A DNA stretch of 64,000 bases from Olivibacter domesticus. GTDB taxonomy: Bacteria; Bacteroidota; Bacteroidia; Sphingobacteriales; Sphingobacteriaceae. A program made the position numbers and the translations under genes. The notes below the pieces were generated by a model, which made no database searches, had not been told where the DNA came from, and worked only from the letters and a program-made list of their open reading frames with translations. The stretch spans positions 1 to 64,000 of the forward strand of contig NZ_FOAF01000013.1 of the NCBI RefSeq assembly GCF_900109575.1. The letters are read 5' to 3'. This document shows positions 53,374-62,855 of this stretch, in pieces. Each line of letters begins with the position of its first letter. Position 1 is the first letter of the stretch.

Positions 53374-54666
53374 CTATCCATTTGGTTCCTCATTTAGTTT
53401 AGAGGTATGTTTAGTGTCCTGCATAAATAAGTAGACAAACAAGGAACAGCCTATACAACAAGTAATATACCAATAAAAAAAATGCTCATGTCCTATATCT
53501 TTAAACCACAAAGCAGCATACTCCGCCGAACCACCAAATATGGCTACTGTTAGCGCATAGGGTAAACCAACACCCAGCGCCCTTATTTTTGCTGGAAAGA
53601 GTTCAGCCTTTACTATCGCATTGATACTTGTATAACCACTTACAATCACCAAAGCAAACAAGATTAACCAAAAAGCCTGCCATTTATTCTGCACTGTTTC
53701 CAAAGTTGAAAGTATTGGAACCGTGCAAAGTGTTCCTAAACAACCAAAACCTAGCAATAGCGGCTTCCTTCCAATCTTATCAGACAATATACCAAAAACA
53801 GGTTGCAGACATGCGAAAATAAAAAGGGCAATAAAGGTAATTAATGTAGCATCCGCTTTAGAAAACTCAACTGTATTAACCAAAAATTTTTGCATATAGG
53901 TAGAATAGGTATAGAACGCCAAAGTTCCACCAAGAGTCAAACCAACAACTGTTAATATTTCCTTAGGATGTTGCAACAAAATTTGAATGGAAGATTTTTG
54001 GCTATGATATTTCTGTTGTGTTTGAAAGGCTCTTGTCTCATCTAAATGCTGCCGTAAATATAAGGCAACAATGGCTAAAACAGCTCCTATGAAAAAGGGT
54101 ATTCGCCAACCCCAAGCAACTATTTCTCCTTCTGTTAATAAAACTTTTTGCAGCAATAGCTGAATACCTAACGCGATTAGCTGTCCGCCAATCAGCGTCA
54201 CGTATTGGAAACTAGAATAAAAACCTCTACGCTCGGGCGTAGCCATTTCAGAAAGATAAGTAGCCGAAACACCATATTCGCCCCCAACGCTTAATCCTTG
54301 TAGAAGCCTTGCAAGTAACAAAATTATGGGGGCAAGCAAACCGACTTGATTATAGGTAGGAGCAAGCGCGATCATTAAAGAGCCAAATGACATCAACAAA
54401 ACCGAAAGTGTCATAGATTTTTTCCGCCCAAGTCTATCGCCAATTAAACCGAAAATATAACCTCCAAGGGGACGCATCAGAAAGCCGACTGCAAAAATCG
54501 CCGCTGTATTTAACAACTGAACGGTCCGGTTATCGTCAGGGAAAAATACAGAAGAAAAATAAATGGTAAATGCAGAATAAGCGTACCAATCATACCATTC
54601 AACTAAATTACCAACGGACCCTCCAATAATAGCTTTTAACCGTCTTTTCGAGATTTTATTCGACAT
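53374..54666 (-). CDS. MFS transporter, metabolite:H+ symporter (KgtP/ProP-like)
   Basis: The 430-aa protein has twelve hydrophobic segments and the family start IIGGSVGNLVEWYDWYAY (13-30), then MRPLGGYIFGLIGDRLGRKK with the loop 2-3 signature and GEYGVSATYLSEMA. This is the MHS subfamily, which takes up dicarboxylates, proline-betaine or similar compounds with protons. The substrate is not told by sequence. It is the first gene of a possible three-gene leftward unit with the lipoprotein and barrel genes. Confidence 0.9.
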   Translation of the reverse strand: MSNKISKRRLKAIIGGSVGNLVEWYDWYAYSAFTIYFSSVFFPDDNRTVQLLNTAAIFAVGFLMRPLGGYIFGLIGDRLGRKKSMTLSVLLMSFGSLMIALAPTYNQVGLLAPIILLLARLLQGLSVGGEYGVSATYLSEMATPERRGFYSSFQYVTLIGGQLIALGIQLLLQKVLLTEGEIVAWGWRIPFFIGAVLAIVALYLRQHLDETRAFQTQQKYHSQKSSIQILLQHPKEILTVVGLTLGGTLAFYTYSTYMQKFLVNTVEFSKADATLITFIALFIFACLQPVFGILSDKIGRKPLLLGFGCLGTLCTVPILSTLETVQNKWQAFWLILFALVIVSGYTSINAIVKAELFPAKIRALGVGLPYALTVAIFGGSAEYAALWFKDIGHEHFFYWYITCCIGCSLFVYLFMQDTKHTSKLNEEPNG

Positions 54667-54766
54667 GGAATTTATATTTACATAGTTTGTAGGGCAAATT
54701 ATAAATTTTATAGAATTTTATTTACTTTAAGGGCATTAAAACATTTTTATAAAAATCGTCTATATA

Positions 54767-55495
54767 ATGATTCACTTTATATTTCCATTCTTTAAAGCCT
54801 CTCTTCTTTTATGCTCTTGTCTGTTACTAACTATTTCCTCCGTTCGCGCTCAGGAGAATCTCTTTGGAAATTGGTATGCTTGGTTTAATAATGTAAAATT
54901 TAATGAAAAATGGGGTCTAAATAACGACATTCAATTTAGAGCTGGAAAAAACTGGAAGGAAAATTCCATGTTTCTAATACGGCCGGGCATAAACTATTAT
55001 GTGAGCAAGACACAGACAGCATCCCTAGGTTACGCTACCACAATCCTTACCAATAATTTAAGTGAAGGGCAACCGCGATTAACAGAACATCGGATCTGGG
55101 AACAATACATTATCACGGGTAAAATAGCGAGCGTCCCTGTTCAGCATCGTTTTAGATTGGAACAGAGATTCTTGAAAAGGTCTAATGAAGATGTATTTGC
55201 ACAAAGGGTCCGTTATTTTATAAGAGGAATTGTCCCGTTAAATACCTCGTTAAAAAAACCATTCACTGTTGGACCATTCATGGCTATACAGAATGAATTG
55301 TTTTTTAACATTCAGAATAAAGACAAACTAAATGGAAGTTTATTCGATCAGAATAGAGCATACCTTGCGTTGGGGTATAGATTTTCACCAAAATATGATT
55401 TAGAGCTTGGCTACATGAACCAATTTTTAAAGAGAAATGCAACCCCCAACCAGTTCACTCATATTGCACAGGTCGCTTTCTATACTAGATTGTAA
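54767..55495 (+). CDS. DUF2490 family outer membrane protein
   Basis: The 242-aa protein has a signal peptide ending VRAQE and the motif NLFGNWYAWFNNVKFNEKWG, then RPGINYYVSK and EHRIWEQYI, typical of DUF2490. Barrel-like strands follow and the C-terminus ends in an aromatic-basic strand AQVAFYTRL. Function unknown, probably a barrel in the outer membrane. It is divergent from the MFS gene. Confidence 0.85.
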   Translation: MIHFIFPFFKASLLLCSCLLLTISSVRAQENLFGNWYAWFNNVKFNEKWGLNNDIQFRAGKNWKENSMFLIRPGINYYVSKTQTASLGYATTILTNNLSEGQPRLTEHRIWEQYIITGKIASVPVQHRFRLEQRFLKRSNEDVFAQRVRYFIRGIVPLNTSLKKPFTVGPFMAIQNELFFNIQNKDKLNGSLFDQNRAYLALGYRFSPKYDLELGYMNQFLKRNATPNQFTHIAQVAFYTRL

Positions 55496-55524
55496 CAATC
55501 TGTTTTAACTATATATCTTTAATC

Positions 55525-57672
55525 TTATTCAACCAATTGCACAATATTTTTCACATCTGGGTCTTTCATAAAAAGGTTCCATATGAGCCCTGTTCTTGCA
55601 TTCTCCAACATAATGGGTACAGCCGCCTGGTTGACAGCATTATAATTATCCGAAACCCAATTGTTTTTAAAATCAAACTCATCACGAAAACCATATTCAG
55701 TCCATAAAAACGAACCCAAATTACGATAATAATTTTTCAAGGCATCTAATGCGATGGTTGAAGTATAAGGGTAAGTAGCAATGGCAGCAGCTGGGTTAAA
55801 TTTACTCACAGCCAATGAATCATCATTTTTATAAGGCCAAAGTATATTTGTTAAACTTACAAATTGTTCACTTTTGTTCAATGCCGAACGATAAAATACA
55901 TTTGCTAAAGATTTCTGACTATCAAAATAATCTATACTATCATCCAACTTAGTATGTGGATTGATCGCTAAAAAAGCCTGTTGTAGTCCGATCAAAGAAA
56001 AGGTCGGCTTTCCTAAGGTTAAATGTATTCCATAGTAGGTGCTATCTGTAACGAATCGTTCCTTACTGTATACCGAATTCTGCTTACTATCATCACTCAC
56101 AATTAGCGTATCACTGGTAGAAGTAGAGAACCTACCGATGGCAGGTCCCACATATTTCAAGGGCTGTTTATATCCTTTAAAATAAGATTCTTTACTAATT
56201 GCATGAGAGGGCGATGTTAATGCCAAGATATACGTTATCAAACTACTATTATATCCGCCTAATGGTATCGATTTATCAAACAAACAGGAAGGAGACCATA
56301 CATCATATAAATGAGTCCCCCCTTCCCCCTTCACAAATGCCTTCCAGTCCACGTCTGTCCACAAGGCAGTTATTTTTTCTCTTAATTCCTTCTCCTTCGC
56401 GTCATCTTTATCAAAATAATTACGTGCAACTAGTAATCCTTGCATTAAGTATGCTGTAGACTTGAGATCTGCGGCTATTTCACAAGAATCATTTAAGACC
56501 GGCGCACCTGTTCTTCCATTCAATAACTCAGGATAAGCGCCATGGTACTTTGTTGCTCTATTCAGGAACTTAACTATCCGTGTCAATCGATCCAGTAATA
56601 GTTGACGCGAAATGAATTTGCGTTCAACACCAATTACCTGGGTAAGTAGCCCCAAGCCGGTAGACTTCACCGAAATGCGTGGATCAGTTACTAGGGGAGA
56701 TACCTTATGCATTCCACTATTGAATTCCGTTTCATCCGTGAAATAGGAAATATGAGATCTCTCTACTGCATCAAGTAACTCGGCATCTGTTGCTTCCTTG
56801 GTGTCAGCCTTTTTAATATCAGAAAAAGGTGATTCACGATATTGATAGTCCACCCACGCTATCTTATAGTAATAACTAACGTTTGTACGAGGAACAAAGT
56901 CCGTAAACTTGTTAAAGGAGATAGGTCTTATTCCCACAGGTGCAAAGTTTTGGTTATCCTCCGACCGGTATACCTTTATGTATCGGATACTCGGTGTGAG
57001 TGGTAATTGCCAAGCAATGTCAACATGCCTTTCATAGGCAACCACAGAAGAAAGAACAGCCTTACCTGTTAATTTCATATCAGGTGCTTTACTTGGCAAA
57101 AATTCAATCTGATCGATAAATACATGATGTTCCTTACCATCATCTCCCCCTTGACTAAACATAATACTACTTATGGGAGCCTGCTCATCTAAGCTGTCAA
57201 TATCTTTAATAGGAATTGTTATGGATAACCAAGTATTATCTTGATAATTTTCGATGTATTTTTGAAGATTTACCTTTTGCGAGATATTCTCCCCCTGCAT
57301 AAGTTGCATTACAGGTAGTTCAGTACTTTTCGTATCGCTATTGGCAAAAATCTTCAAAGTGAGCAGATCATTTTTTTTTGCTAAATATCCTAATTCGTTA
57401 TTGTGATGAATAATGGTTTTCCAGTTTCCACTATTGCCTGAAACATAATTTAACAGCAGTGCATTACCTGGAGTAAAAAAAACACTATCTGAAACAGGTA
57501 GATGGCCATTCATATGGTTTATCCAACTATTTCCATCAGCATCAGATGCTGAAAAATAATAGCTCTTGGGCATTAAACTATTCTCAAAAAGCACCTCTGG
57601 ATAACTTGACGCACTTACCTTAAGGCTTATTAGCATTAACAACAAAAACGGTTTTAAGTATATATTGCTCAT
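55525..57672 (-). CDS. Secreted glucoamylase-fold glycoside hydrolase with N-terminal carbohydrate-binding-like and FnIII domains
   Basis: The ATG at 57690 is possible, but MSNIYLKPFLLLMLISLKVSA from 57672 is a better signal peptide start (715 aa). A beta-sandwich, galactose-binding-like domain (about 25-205) and a fibronectin-type domain (about 215-295) precede the catalytic PF10091-type domain (about 300-715): HISYFTDETEFNSGMH, AAIATYPYTSTIAL and FLWTEYGFRDEFDF. It resembles GH144-type beta-1,2-glucan enzymes in Bacteroidota in overall plan. There is no SusC/D pair next to it. It is convergent with DUF2490 and has no sugar regulator near. Confidence 0.75.
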   Translation of the reverse strand: MSNIYLKPFLLLMLISLKVSASSYPEVLFENSLMPKSYYFSASDADGNSWINHMNGHLPVSDSVFFTPGNALLLNYVSGNSGNWKTIIHHNNELGYLAKKNDLLTLKIFANSDTKSTELPVMQLMQGENISQKVNLQKYIENYQDNTWLSITIPIKDIDSLDEQAPISSIMFSQGGDDGKEHHVFIDQIEFLPSKAPDMKLTGKAVLSSVVAYERHVDIAWQLPLTPSIRYIKVYRSEDNQNFAPVGIRPISFNKFTDFVPRTNVSYYYKIAWVDYQYRESPFSDIKKADTKEATDAELLDAVERSHISYFTDETEFNSGMHKVSPLVTDPRISVKSTGLGLLTQVIGVERKFISRQLLLDRLTRIVKFLNRATKYHGAYPELLNGRTGAPVLNDSCEIAADLKSTAYLMQGLLVARNYFDKDDAKEKELREKITALWTDVDWKAFVKGEGGTHLYDVWSPSCLFDKSIPLGGYNSSLITYILALTSPSHAISKESYFKGYKQPLKYVGPAIGRFSTSTSDTLIVSDDSKQNSVYSKERFVTDSTYYGIHLTLGKPTFSLIGLQQAFLAINPHTKLDDSIDYFDSQKSLANVFYRSALNKSEQFVSLTNILWPYKNDDSLAVSKFNPAAAIATYPYTSTIALDALKNYYRNLGSFLWTEYGFRDEFDFKNNWVSDNYNAVNQAAVPIMLENARTGLIWNLFMKDPDVKNIVQLVE

Positions 57673-57832
57673 AGTATCGTATCTTAACAATCTTAGCTCT
57701 GAGCAAAAACCAAGCCATGAGAAACGACTGACAAAAGCAATATATTTTTTTATTTACCGACAAAAAGTGGATATTCACCGAGAAAGTACGCACACATACC
57801 TAATACTTCTATACCTAAATGGTATATTGAGC

Positions 57833-57840
57833 TATCTTTG
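57833..57840 (+). promoter_or_regulatory. -7 promoter element for the LiaF-like operon
   Basis: TATCTTTG, 26 bp before the ATG at 57867. No TTG is at the expected -33 position, which may mean an activator or an alternative sigma factor is needed. Confidence 0.4.
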
Positions 57841-57866
57841 AGGAAGAATATATAAGAGAAAAAAAT

Positions 57867-58787
57867 ATGAACAACTATAAATCACCACAACATAAGTCAA
57901 ACTCCGGCAGAGTATGGGTAGGGCTTATCATCATCATCATTGGTTTTGCCATGTTGTCGAGGACACTAGATTTTATGTTTTACTTCCCCAACTGGCTCTT
58001 TTCATGGCCAATGTGGCTCATCGTGATCGGATTGATCTTGGGTGCAAAAAATAATTTCAGAAAACCATCATCATTTATCTTAATTATCATCGGATGCTTC
58101 TTTTTATCAGAACGAATGTTTGATGTAAATCTTGGTCGCTTTTTTTGGCCGGCATTCATCATACTGATTGGTTGCTGGCTTATTGCTGGTAGAAATAGAC
58201 GCTTTCATCCTGGTCCTGAAAATCCTTATAAAGGTCCAAAAGATAAACATAAAAGTGAATCTGCAGAAGGTTTCGCAGCCTACACGGAGGTTTATACCCC
58301 AGACACAGATTGGGATAAAAGAGTCGCGAATGAAACGGATCCCATACCACCCACAGAAAATGACAGCGAAAACAAGGGTTCGGCTCAACAAGAGACCGAA
58401 CCTCACGCATTTAATGAGGCTCATACAGGACCTTCCGATAAGTTTGGTGAAGATTTTATTGATTCGGTTTCTATCTTCGGACAGGTCAAAAAAAACATAT
58501 ACTCCAAGAATTTTAAGGGGGGCGACGTCGTAAATATCATGGGAGGGGCAGACATAAACCTTATTCAAGCTGACATTCAACATCCTGTGGTGCTTGAAGT
58601 TGTTCAGATTTTTGGAGGTACAACCATAATCGTTCCCGCTCATTGGAAAGTTAATCCGGAGATGACAGCCATATTTGGTGGTGTTGAGGATAAACGTTTT
58701 GTAAATAATATCGCCGTAGATAATCAGAAAAATCTAATCATTCGTGGAACATCTATCTTTGGAGGAATTACAATTAAAAGCATATAG
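57867..58787 (+). CDS. LiaF-like membrane protein with DUF5668-type segments
   Basis: The 306-aa protein has four hydrophobic segments (VWVGLIIIIIGFAMLSRT, WLIVIGLILGA, SFILIIIGCFFLSE, WPAFIILIGCWLIAG) in the first 110 residues, then a charged linker of about 75 residues and a C-terminal LiaF-like beta domain (SVSIFGQVKKNIYSKNFKGG to RGTSIFGGITIKS). LiaF-type proteins are regulators of envelope stress responses. The gene is followed directly by a LytS-type kinase and LytR-type regulator, so it likely controls them. This is a common Bacteroidota arrangement. Confidence 0.85.
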   Translation: MNNYKSPQHKSNSGRVWVGLIIIIIGFAMLSRTLDFMFYFPNWLFSWPMWLIVIGLILGAKNNFRKPSSFILIIIGCFFLSERMFDVNLGRFFWPAFIILIGCWLIAGRNRRFHPGPENPYKGPKDKHKSESAEGFAAYTEVYTPDTDWDKRVANETDPIPPTENDSENKGSAQQETEPHAFNEAHTGPSDKFGEDFIDSVSIFGQVKKNIYSKNFKGGDVVNIMGGADINLIQADIQHPVVLEVVQIFGGTTIIVPAHWKVNPEMTAIFGGVEDKRFVNNIAVDNQKNLIIRGTSIFGGITIKSI

Positions 58788-58808
58788 AATCTTAAAAACC
58801 TAAATTAA

Positions 58809-59852
58809 ATGGCCTCATCACCACTCATCACCTCTAAGCAAAAGCTTATTGCCGTAAGCTGTGTTGCTGTATGGGTAGGGAGTTTAATTATTCAAACAGG
58901 TCTGCTGCTTTGGTTCGATTTTAATTTTGGACCTGCTATCGTAGATAGCTTAATCAGTTCAACAACCATAGCAGCAGCTTGCTATATTATTGGAAATAAC
59001 TTAAATTATTATCAACCCCGTAAAGAACGTTATTTTTATATTATTATATGGGGGCTGTGTCTCGCTGCTATAAGCTTGACAATTAATCGATACGCTTTAC
59101 AATATACTATTAGTGATAAAGCTTATCTCGTGTTTCTTGATCTCTCTCTGCCTATCCGCTATTGCACAAACAGCTTACTGATTGCATGGGTAGCTATCAT
59201 GCATGTACTGTGGAATACTTTGCATGATCAGAAAGAAAATGAACAAAGAAAAGCTGATGCGGAAAAACTTGCTCGTGAAGCTGAGCTTTACAACCTTCGA
59301 CAGCAGCTACAACCTCATTTTCTATTCAATAGTTTAAATTCTATCATTGCTCTTATTGGAAGAAAACCGGAAGAAGCACGCAATATGACATTTCAGCTAT
59401 CAGACTTCTTAAGAGGCACGCTACGCAAAGACGATCAGCAGTTAATATCTCTTAAAGATGAAATAGAACATCTAAAGCTTTACCTTGAAATAGAAAAAGT
59501 GAGATTTGGCCATCGCCTAGATACAGATATTAATTATGATATAGAGTGCGACACCTGCTTGTTGCCGGCAATGATTTTACAACCCTTAGTGGAAAATGCC
59601 ATAAAATATGGATTGTATGATACTACAGGTAAAGTAAAAATTAGCATCCACGCAAAAAAAGAGGAACAGCACTTATCCATTGCCATACAAAATCCTTTCG
59701 ATAAAGAAAGTAATAAGCCACATAAGGGAACAGGTTTTGGACTACGAGGAGTACAACGTAGACTATTTTTATTATTTGGTAGGACAGATTTGTTGCAAAC
59801 TCACCATACAGCACATATCTTTACAAGCAATATAAAAATTCCACAAACATGA
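58809..59852 (+). CDS. LytS-type sensor histidine kinase
   Basis: The 347-aa protein has four N-terminal membrane spans (about residues 13-36, 43-61, 75-93, 117-136), a coiled segment, and the His_kinase domain with phospho-acceptor His170 in QLQPHFLFNSLNSI. The ATPase part has LQPLVENAIKYGLYD and GTGFGLRGVQRRL. It phosphorylates the next gene product; its stop overlaps the start of that gene by 4 bp (ATGA), so translation is coupled. Confidence 0.94.
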   Translation: MASSPLITSKQKLIAVSCVAVWVGSLIIQTGLLLWFDFNFGPAIVDSLISSTTIAAACYIIGNNLNYYQPRKERYFYIIIWGLCLAAISLTINRYALQYTISDKAYLVFLDLSLPIRYCTNSLLIAWVAIMHVLWNTLHDQKENEQRKADAEKLAREAELYNLRQQLQPHFLFNSLNSIIALIGRKPEEARNMTFQLSDFLRGTLRKDDQQLISLKDEIEHLKLYLEIEKVRFGHRLDTDINYDIECDTCLLPAMILQPLVENAIKYGLYDTTGKVKISIHAKKEEQHLSIAIQNPFDKESNKPHKGTGFGLRGVQRRLFLLFGRTDLLQTHHTAHIFTSNIKIPQT

Positions 59853-60598
59853 TTAAGGTTGTTTTAATTGATGATGAACCTCTTGCTCGATCTATAATAA
59901 GCGATTATCTGGCTGAATATAAAGAAATAACAATTGTTGAAGAATGTAACGATGGGTTTGAAGGAGCAAAAGCCGTTATGCAACATCAGCCCGATCTTAT
60001 TTTTCTTGATGTTCAAATGCCCAAAATAAGTGGTTTTGAAATGTTAGAACTCTTAGATCAGCAGCCGGCTGTAATATTTACGACGGCTTTTGATGAATAT
60101 GCCATACGGGCTTTTGAAAAACACGCGATAGATTATTTACTTAAACCCATCAATAAAACGCGTTTTGATAAAGCTGTTGCAAAATTTTTAGAACATAGAG
60201 AGCTAAAAAACAAAACAGAAAATGACCAAACAAAAAAAACACTAGAGGATGTAAATATCTCTTACTCTCCTCTAGAGCGTGTTGTTGTAAAAACTGGGAG
60301 TAAAATAAATGTTATTCCAACAGAAGCTATTATTTGCTTAGAAGCCGATGATGACTATGTACGTTTACATACCGCCGATGGTATGTTCTTAAAAAACAGA
60401 ACAATGAGTTTTTTCGAAAAAGAACTTGATGCTAACACATTTGTCAGAATTCATCGTTCTTATATAATACGTGTTGATAGTATTGTAAGACTTGAACCCT
60501 TTGAAAAGGATAGTCACGTTGCCATCCTCACTAATAATTTGAGAGTAAATGTAAGTAAAGCAGGCTACGCTCGTCTGAAACAAATATTAGGTCTCTGA
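59849..60598 (+). CDS. LytTR family response regulator
   Basis: The 249-aa protein has a receiver domain with Asp8, Asp9 and phospho-acceptor Asp54 (IFLDVQMPKISGFEM), a charged linker near 125-140, and a LytTR DNA-binding domain (about 148-249) with EADDDYVRLHTADG and IHRSYIIRVDSI. It works with the kinase before it. The LiaF-like protein upstream and the serine hydrolase downstream suggest it regulates the wall or envelope. Confidence 0.94.
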   Translation: MIKVVLIDDEPLARSIISDYLAEYKEITIVEECNDGFEGAKAVMQHQPDLIFLDVQMPKISGFEMLELLDQQPAVIFTTAFDEYAIRAFEKHAIDYLLKPINKTRFDKAVAKFLEHRELKNKTENDQTKKTLEDVNISYSPLERVVVKTGSKINVIPTEAIICLEADDDYVRLHTADGMFLKNRTMSFFEKELDANTFVRIHRSYIIRVDSIVRLEPFEKDSHVAILTNNLRVNVSKAGYARLKQILGL

Positions 60599-60622
60599 TT
60601 TCATTTTTTTCGAACATAATAA

Positions 60623-62074
60623 ATGACAAAATACATCACGTTAGCATTTGCCCTATTTATATATTTCAATAGTTTTGCACAAACAAAAAACACTGAATTT
60701 GCATTAACTAAGTTTAAAACCTACTTCAACAAACATCAGTCAGACTCCATTTATCTTCAATGGAATGAACAAGCGAGAGCTGCTGTCAGTAAAAAACAGC
60801 TTGATACATTGCTTGAAAAACAACTTTATCCACTTGGAAAAATACAGCAATTTGAATTCCTAAAACAGGATGAAAATCTGAGCCACTATAAAATTTCTTT
60901 TGAAGAAATGCCTTTGAAGCTTATCCTAAGCACAGACTCCAATCAACATATAGAGACTTTATATTTTCAACCTTATAAACAAGACTCTTTAAAAACGAAC
61001 TCAGTTAAGAAAGATAATGGAGATACGCTTCAAATGGAAAAAGGTACTACAAACCTTAACTCCATCGAACATACAATAGATGACCTTGTTGACTCACTAG
61101 CATTACAATACACCCTACGGCCTAACACAAGCGGGTTGGCAGTTGGTGTATTTAATCAAGGAAAAACAAGTTATTATTATTACGGGGAAACAACAAAGGG
61201 AAACAAAGAGCTTCCCGGACAGGAAACATTATTTGAAATAGGATCGATCAGTAAAACTTTTACCGCAACCCTTTTGGCTCACATGTCCCTTCAAGACTCT
61301 GTTAAATTGGATGATCCGATTATTAAATACTTGCCAGACTCGATCGCTCAAAACATCAACTTAAAAGGAATTACTTTTAGAAACCTTGCCACCCATACAT
61401 CAGGACTACCCCGATTGCCGAGCAATCTAACGCCTGCTGATTCGTTGGATCCCTATAAGAACTATGATCGCAACGCACTCTTCTCCTATCTCAAAAAATA
61501 CGAGCAGCATCACAAGCCTGATTCTATTTATGAATATAGCAATTTGGGTTATGGCTTATTAGGCGAACTTTTAGCTGATAAAATGAAAACCTCTTATAAT
61601 GAATTAATAAAGGATGTAATCAGCAGACCTTTAAATTTGCCTTCGCTATCGGAGTTCCCTGATGGTGAGAATTTAAAGAGCTTTGTTCCTACTTATAATA
61701 AGAACGGTGAATTAACACCTCACTGGCATTTTCTAGCCTTAAGCGCTGCAGGTTCTCTTAAGATCACCGCGCCCGATCTTTTAAAATATGCTGAAGCTAA
61801 TATTAACGCACCCAACACGACATTGGGAAAAGCCATAACCCTGACTCATAAACCTTCCTGGTTATTATCTGAAATTGAAGATTTAGGCCTCGCTTGGCAT
61901 ATTACGATAGATGATTTTCAAGAACTTTTTTGGCATAACGGCGGAACATTTGGTAGTAGTAGTTTTATTGCTTTTGTCCCAGAAAAAAAAGTAGCTGTCG
62001 TTATCCTTTCTAATGCCGCTCAATCCGTAGATGATCTTGGCTTGGCAATTATTAAAAAACTAATGGGAAATTAA
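60623..62074 (+). CDS. Serine hydrolase, class C beta-lactamase fold, with DUF3887-like N-terminal domain
   Basis: The 483-aa protein has a signal peptide (ends FAQT), an N-terminal domain of about 90 residues resembling DUF3887, then the beta-lactamase domain with Ser208-Ile-Ser-Lys211 (SxxK), Tyr305-Ser-Asn307 (YxN) and HNGGTFG as third motif. This is the class C/DD-peptidase fold; it may be a peptidase or esterase rather than a lactamase, because the KTG motif is replaced by HNG. It lies 24 bp after the response regulator, probably in one operon. Confidence 0.87.
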   Translation: MTKYITLAFALFIYFNSFAQTKNTEFALTKFKTYFNKHQSDSIYLQWNEQARAAVSKKQLDTLLEKQLYPLGKIQQFEFLKQDENLSHYKISFEEMPLKLILSTDSNQHIETLYFQPYKQDSLKTNSVKKDNGDTLQMEKGTTNLNSIEHTIDDLVDSLALQYTLRPNTSGLAVGVFNQGKTSYYYYGETTKGNKELPGQETLFEIGSISKTFTATLLAHMSLQDSVKLDDPIIKYLPDSIAQNINLKGITFRNLATHTSGLPRLPSNLTPADSLDPYKNYDRNALFSYLKKYEQHHKPDSIYEYSNLGYGLLGELLADKMKTSYNELIKDVISRPLNLPSLSEFPDGENLKSFVPTYNKNGELTPHWHFLALSAAGSLKITAPDLLKYAEANINAPNTTLGKAITLTHKPSWLLSEIEDLGLAWHITIDDFQELFWHNGGTFGSSSFIAFVPEKKVAVVILSNAAQSVDDLGLAIIKKLMGN

Positions 62075-62108
62075 TAAGCATTTATTATTTCCCGTCCCAG
62101 TCTTTTTC

Positions 62109-62696
62109 TTAACTGTTTTCCGGCACTATTTTCTTTAATAGATTTTCTACAACCTTTGGAAAATGCTGATGTTCTAATTGCTGACCTTTAAATTTGATCA
62201 TTTCAAGCGTATCACCCTTTTCAATCTTAAATCTAGCTTGATAGATAATTTCCCCTTCATCAAACCGCTCGTTAACAAAATGTATGGTAATACCAGATTC
62301 ACCTTCCTTATTTGCCAAGACTGCCTTATGTACACGATCACCATACATTCCTTTACCACCATATTGTGGCAATAATGCTGGGTGGATGTTAATGATTTTA
62401 TTTGGATATGCTTTTAATAGATTTTCAGGAACCAACCATAAAAAACCAGCAAGTACAATGAGATCAATTTGCATGCGTTGTAACAGTTCAACTACTTCGT
62501 CGGTTTCAAAAAAATCATGCCTGTCAAATAAGTGGGAAGGAACTTCAAAATTGTCAGCACGCTGAAGAACATACGCGTCGGGGTTATTGGTTAAAACTAA
62601 AGAAACTTCTGCTTCTTGACTGTACTTAAAATGCTCCATAATTTTTTGGGCATTTGATCCAGACCCCGAAGCAAAAATAGCTATACGTTTTTTCAT
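62109..62696 (-). CDS. purN: Phosphoribosylglycinamide formyltransferase
   Basis: The 195-aa protein has MKKRIAIFASGSGSNAQKI (GAR phosphate loop), DLIVLAGFLWLVPENLL, NIHPALLPQYGGKGMYG with Asn and His of the active site, and HFVNERFDEGEII. It adds formyl from 10-formyl-THF to GAR in purine synthesis. It is convergent with the serine hydrolase gene and diverges from the thioredoxin-like gene; purH follows after it. Confidence 0.96.
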   Translation of the reverse strand: MKKRIAIFASGSGSNAQKIMEHFKYSQEAEVSLVLTNNPDAYVLQRADNFEVPSHLFDRHDFFETDEVVELLQRMQIDLIVLAGFLWLVPENLLKAYPNKIINIHPALLPQYGGKGMYGDRVHKAVLANKEGESGITIHFVNERFDEGEIIYQARFKIEKGDTLEMIKFKGQQLEHQHFPKVVENLLKKIVPENS

Positions 62697-62734
62697 TGGC
62701 AGATTTAATGTTTAACTGTATATTAATTTCAGCC

Positions 62735-62742
62735 CAAAGTTA
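62735..62742 (-). promoter_or_regulatory. -7 promoter element for purN
   Basis: TAACTTTG on the minus strand, 38 bp before the ATG. The -33 element is not clear. There may be a PurR-type operator, not recognised here. Confidence 0.45.
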
Positions 62743-62855
62743 GTTAATAATGCCTAATTTTACACATTTCAATAACATCAAAACGTCATTTTGATTTTGA
62801 CCGCATATATCTTTATATATAATATTTATTTTAGTTGAATAATTTTTAAACACTC

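Noticed and set aside
60623-62074. Class C beta-lactamase conferring resistance
   Set aside because: The third motif is HNG rather than KTG and an additional N-terminal domain is present, so a resistance role is not supported.
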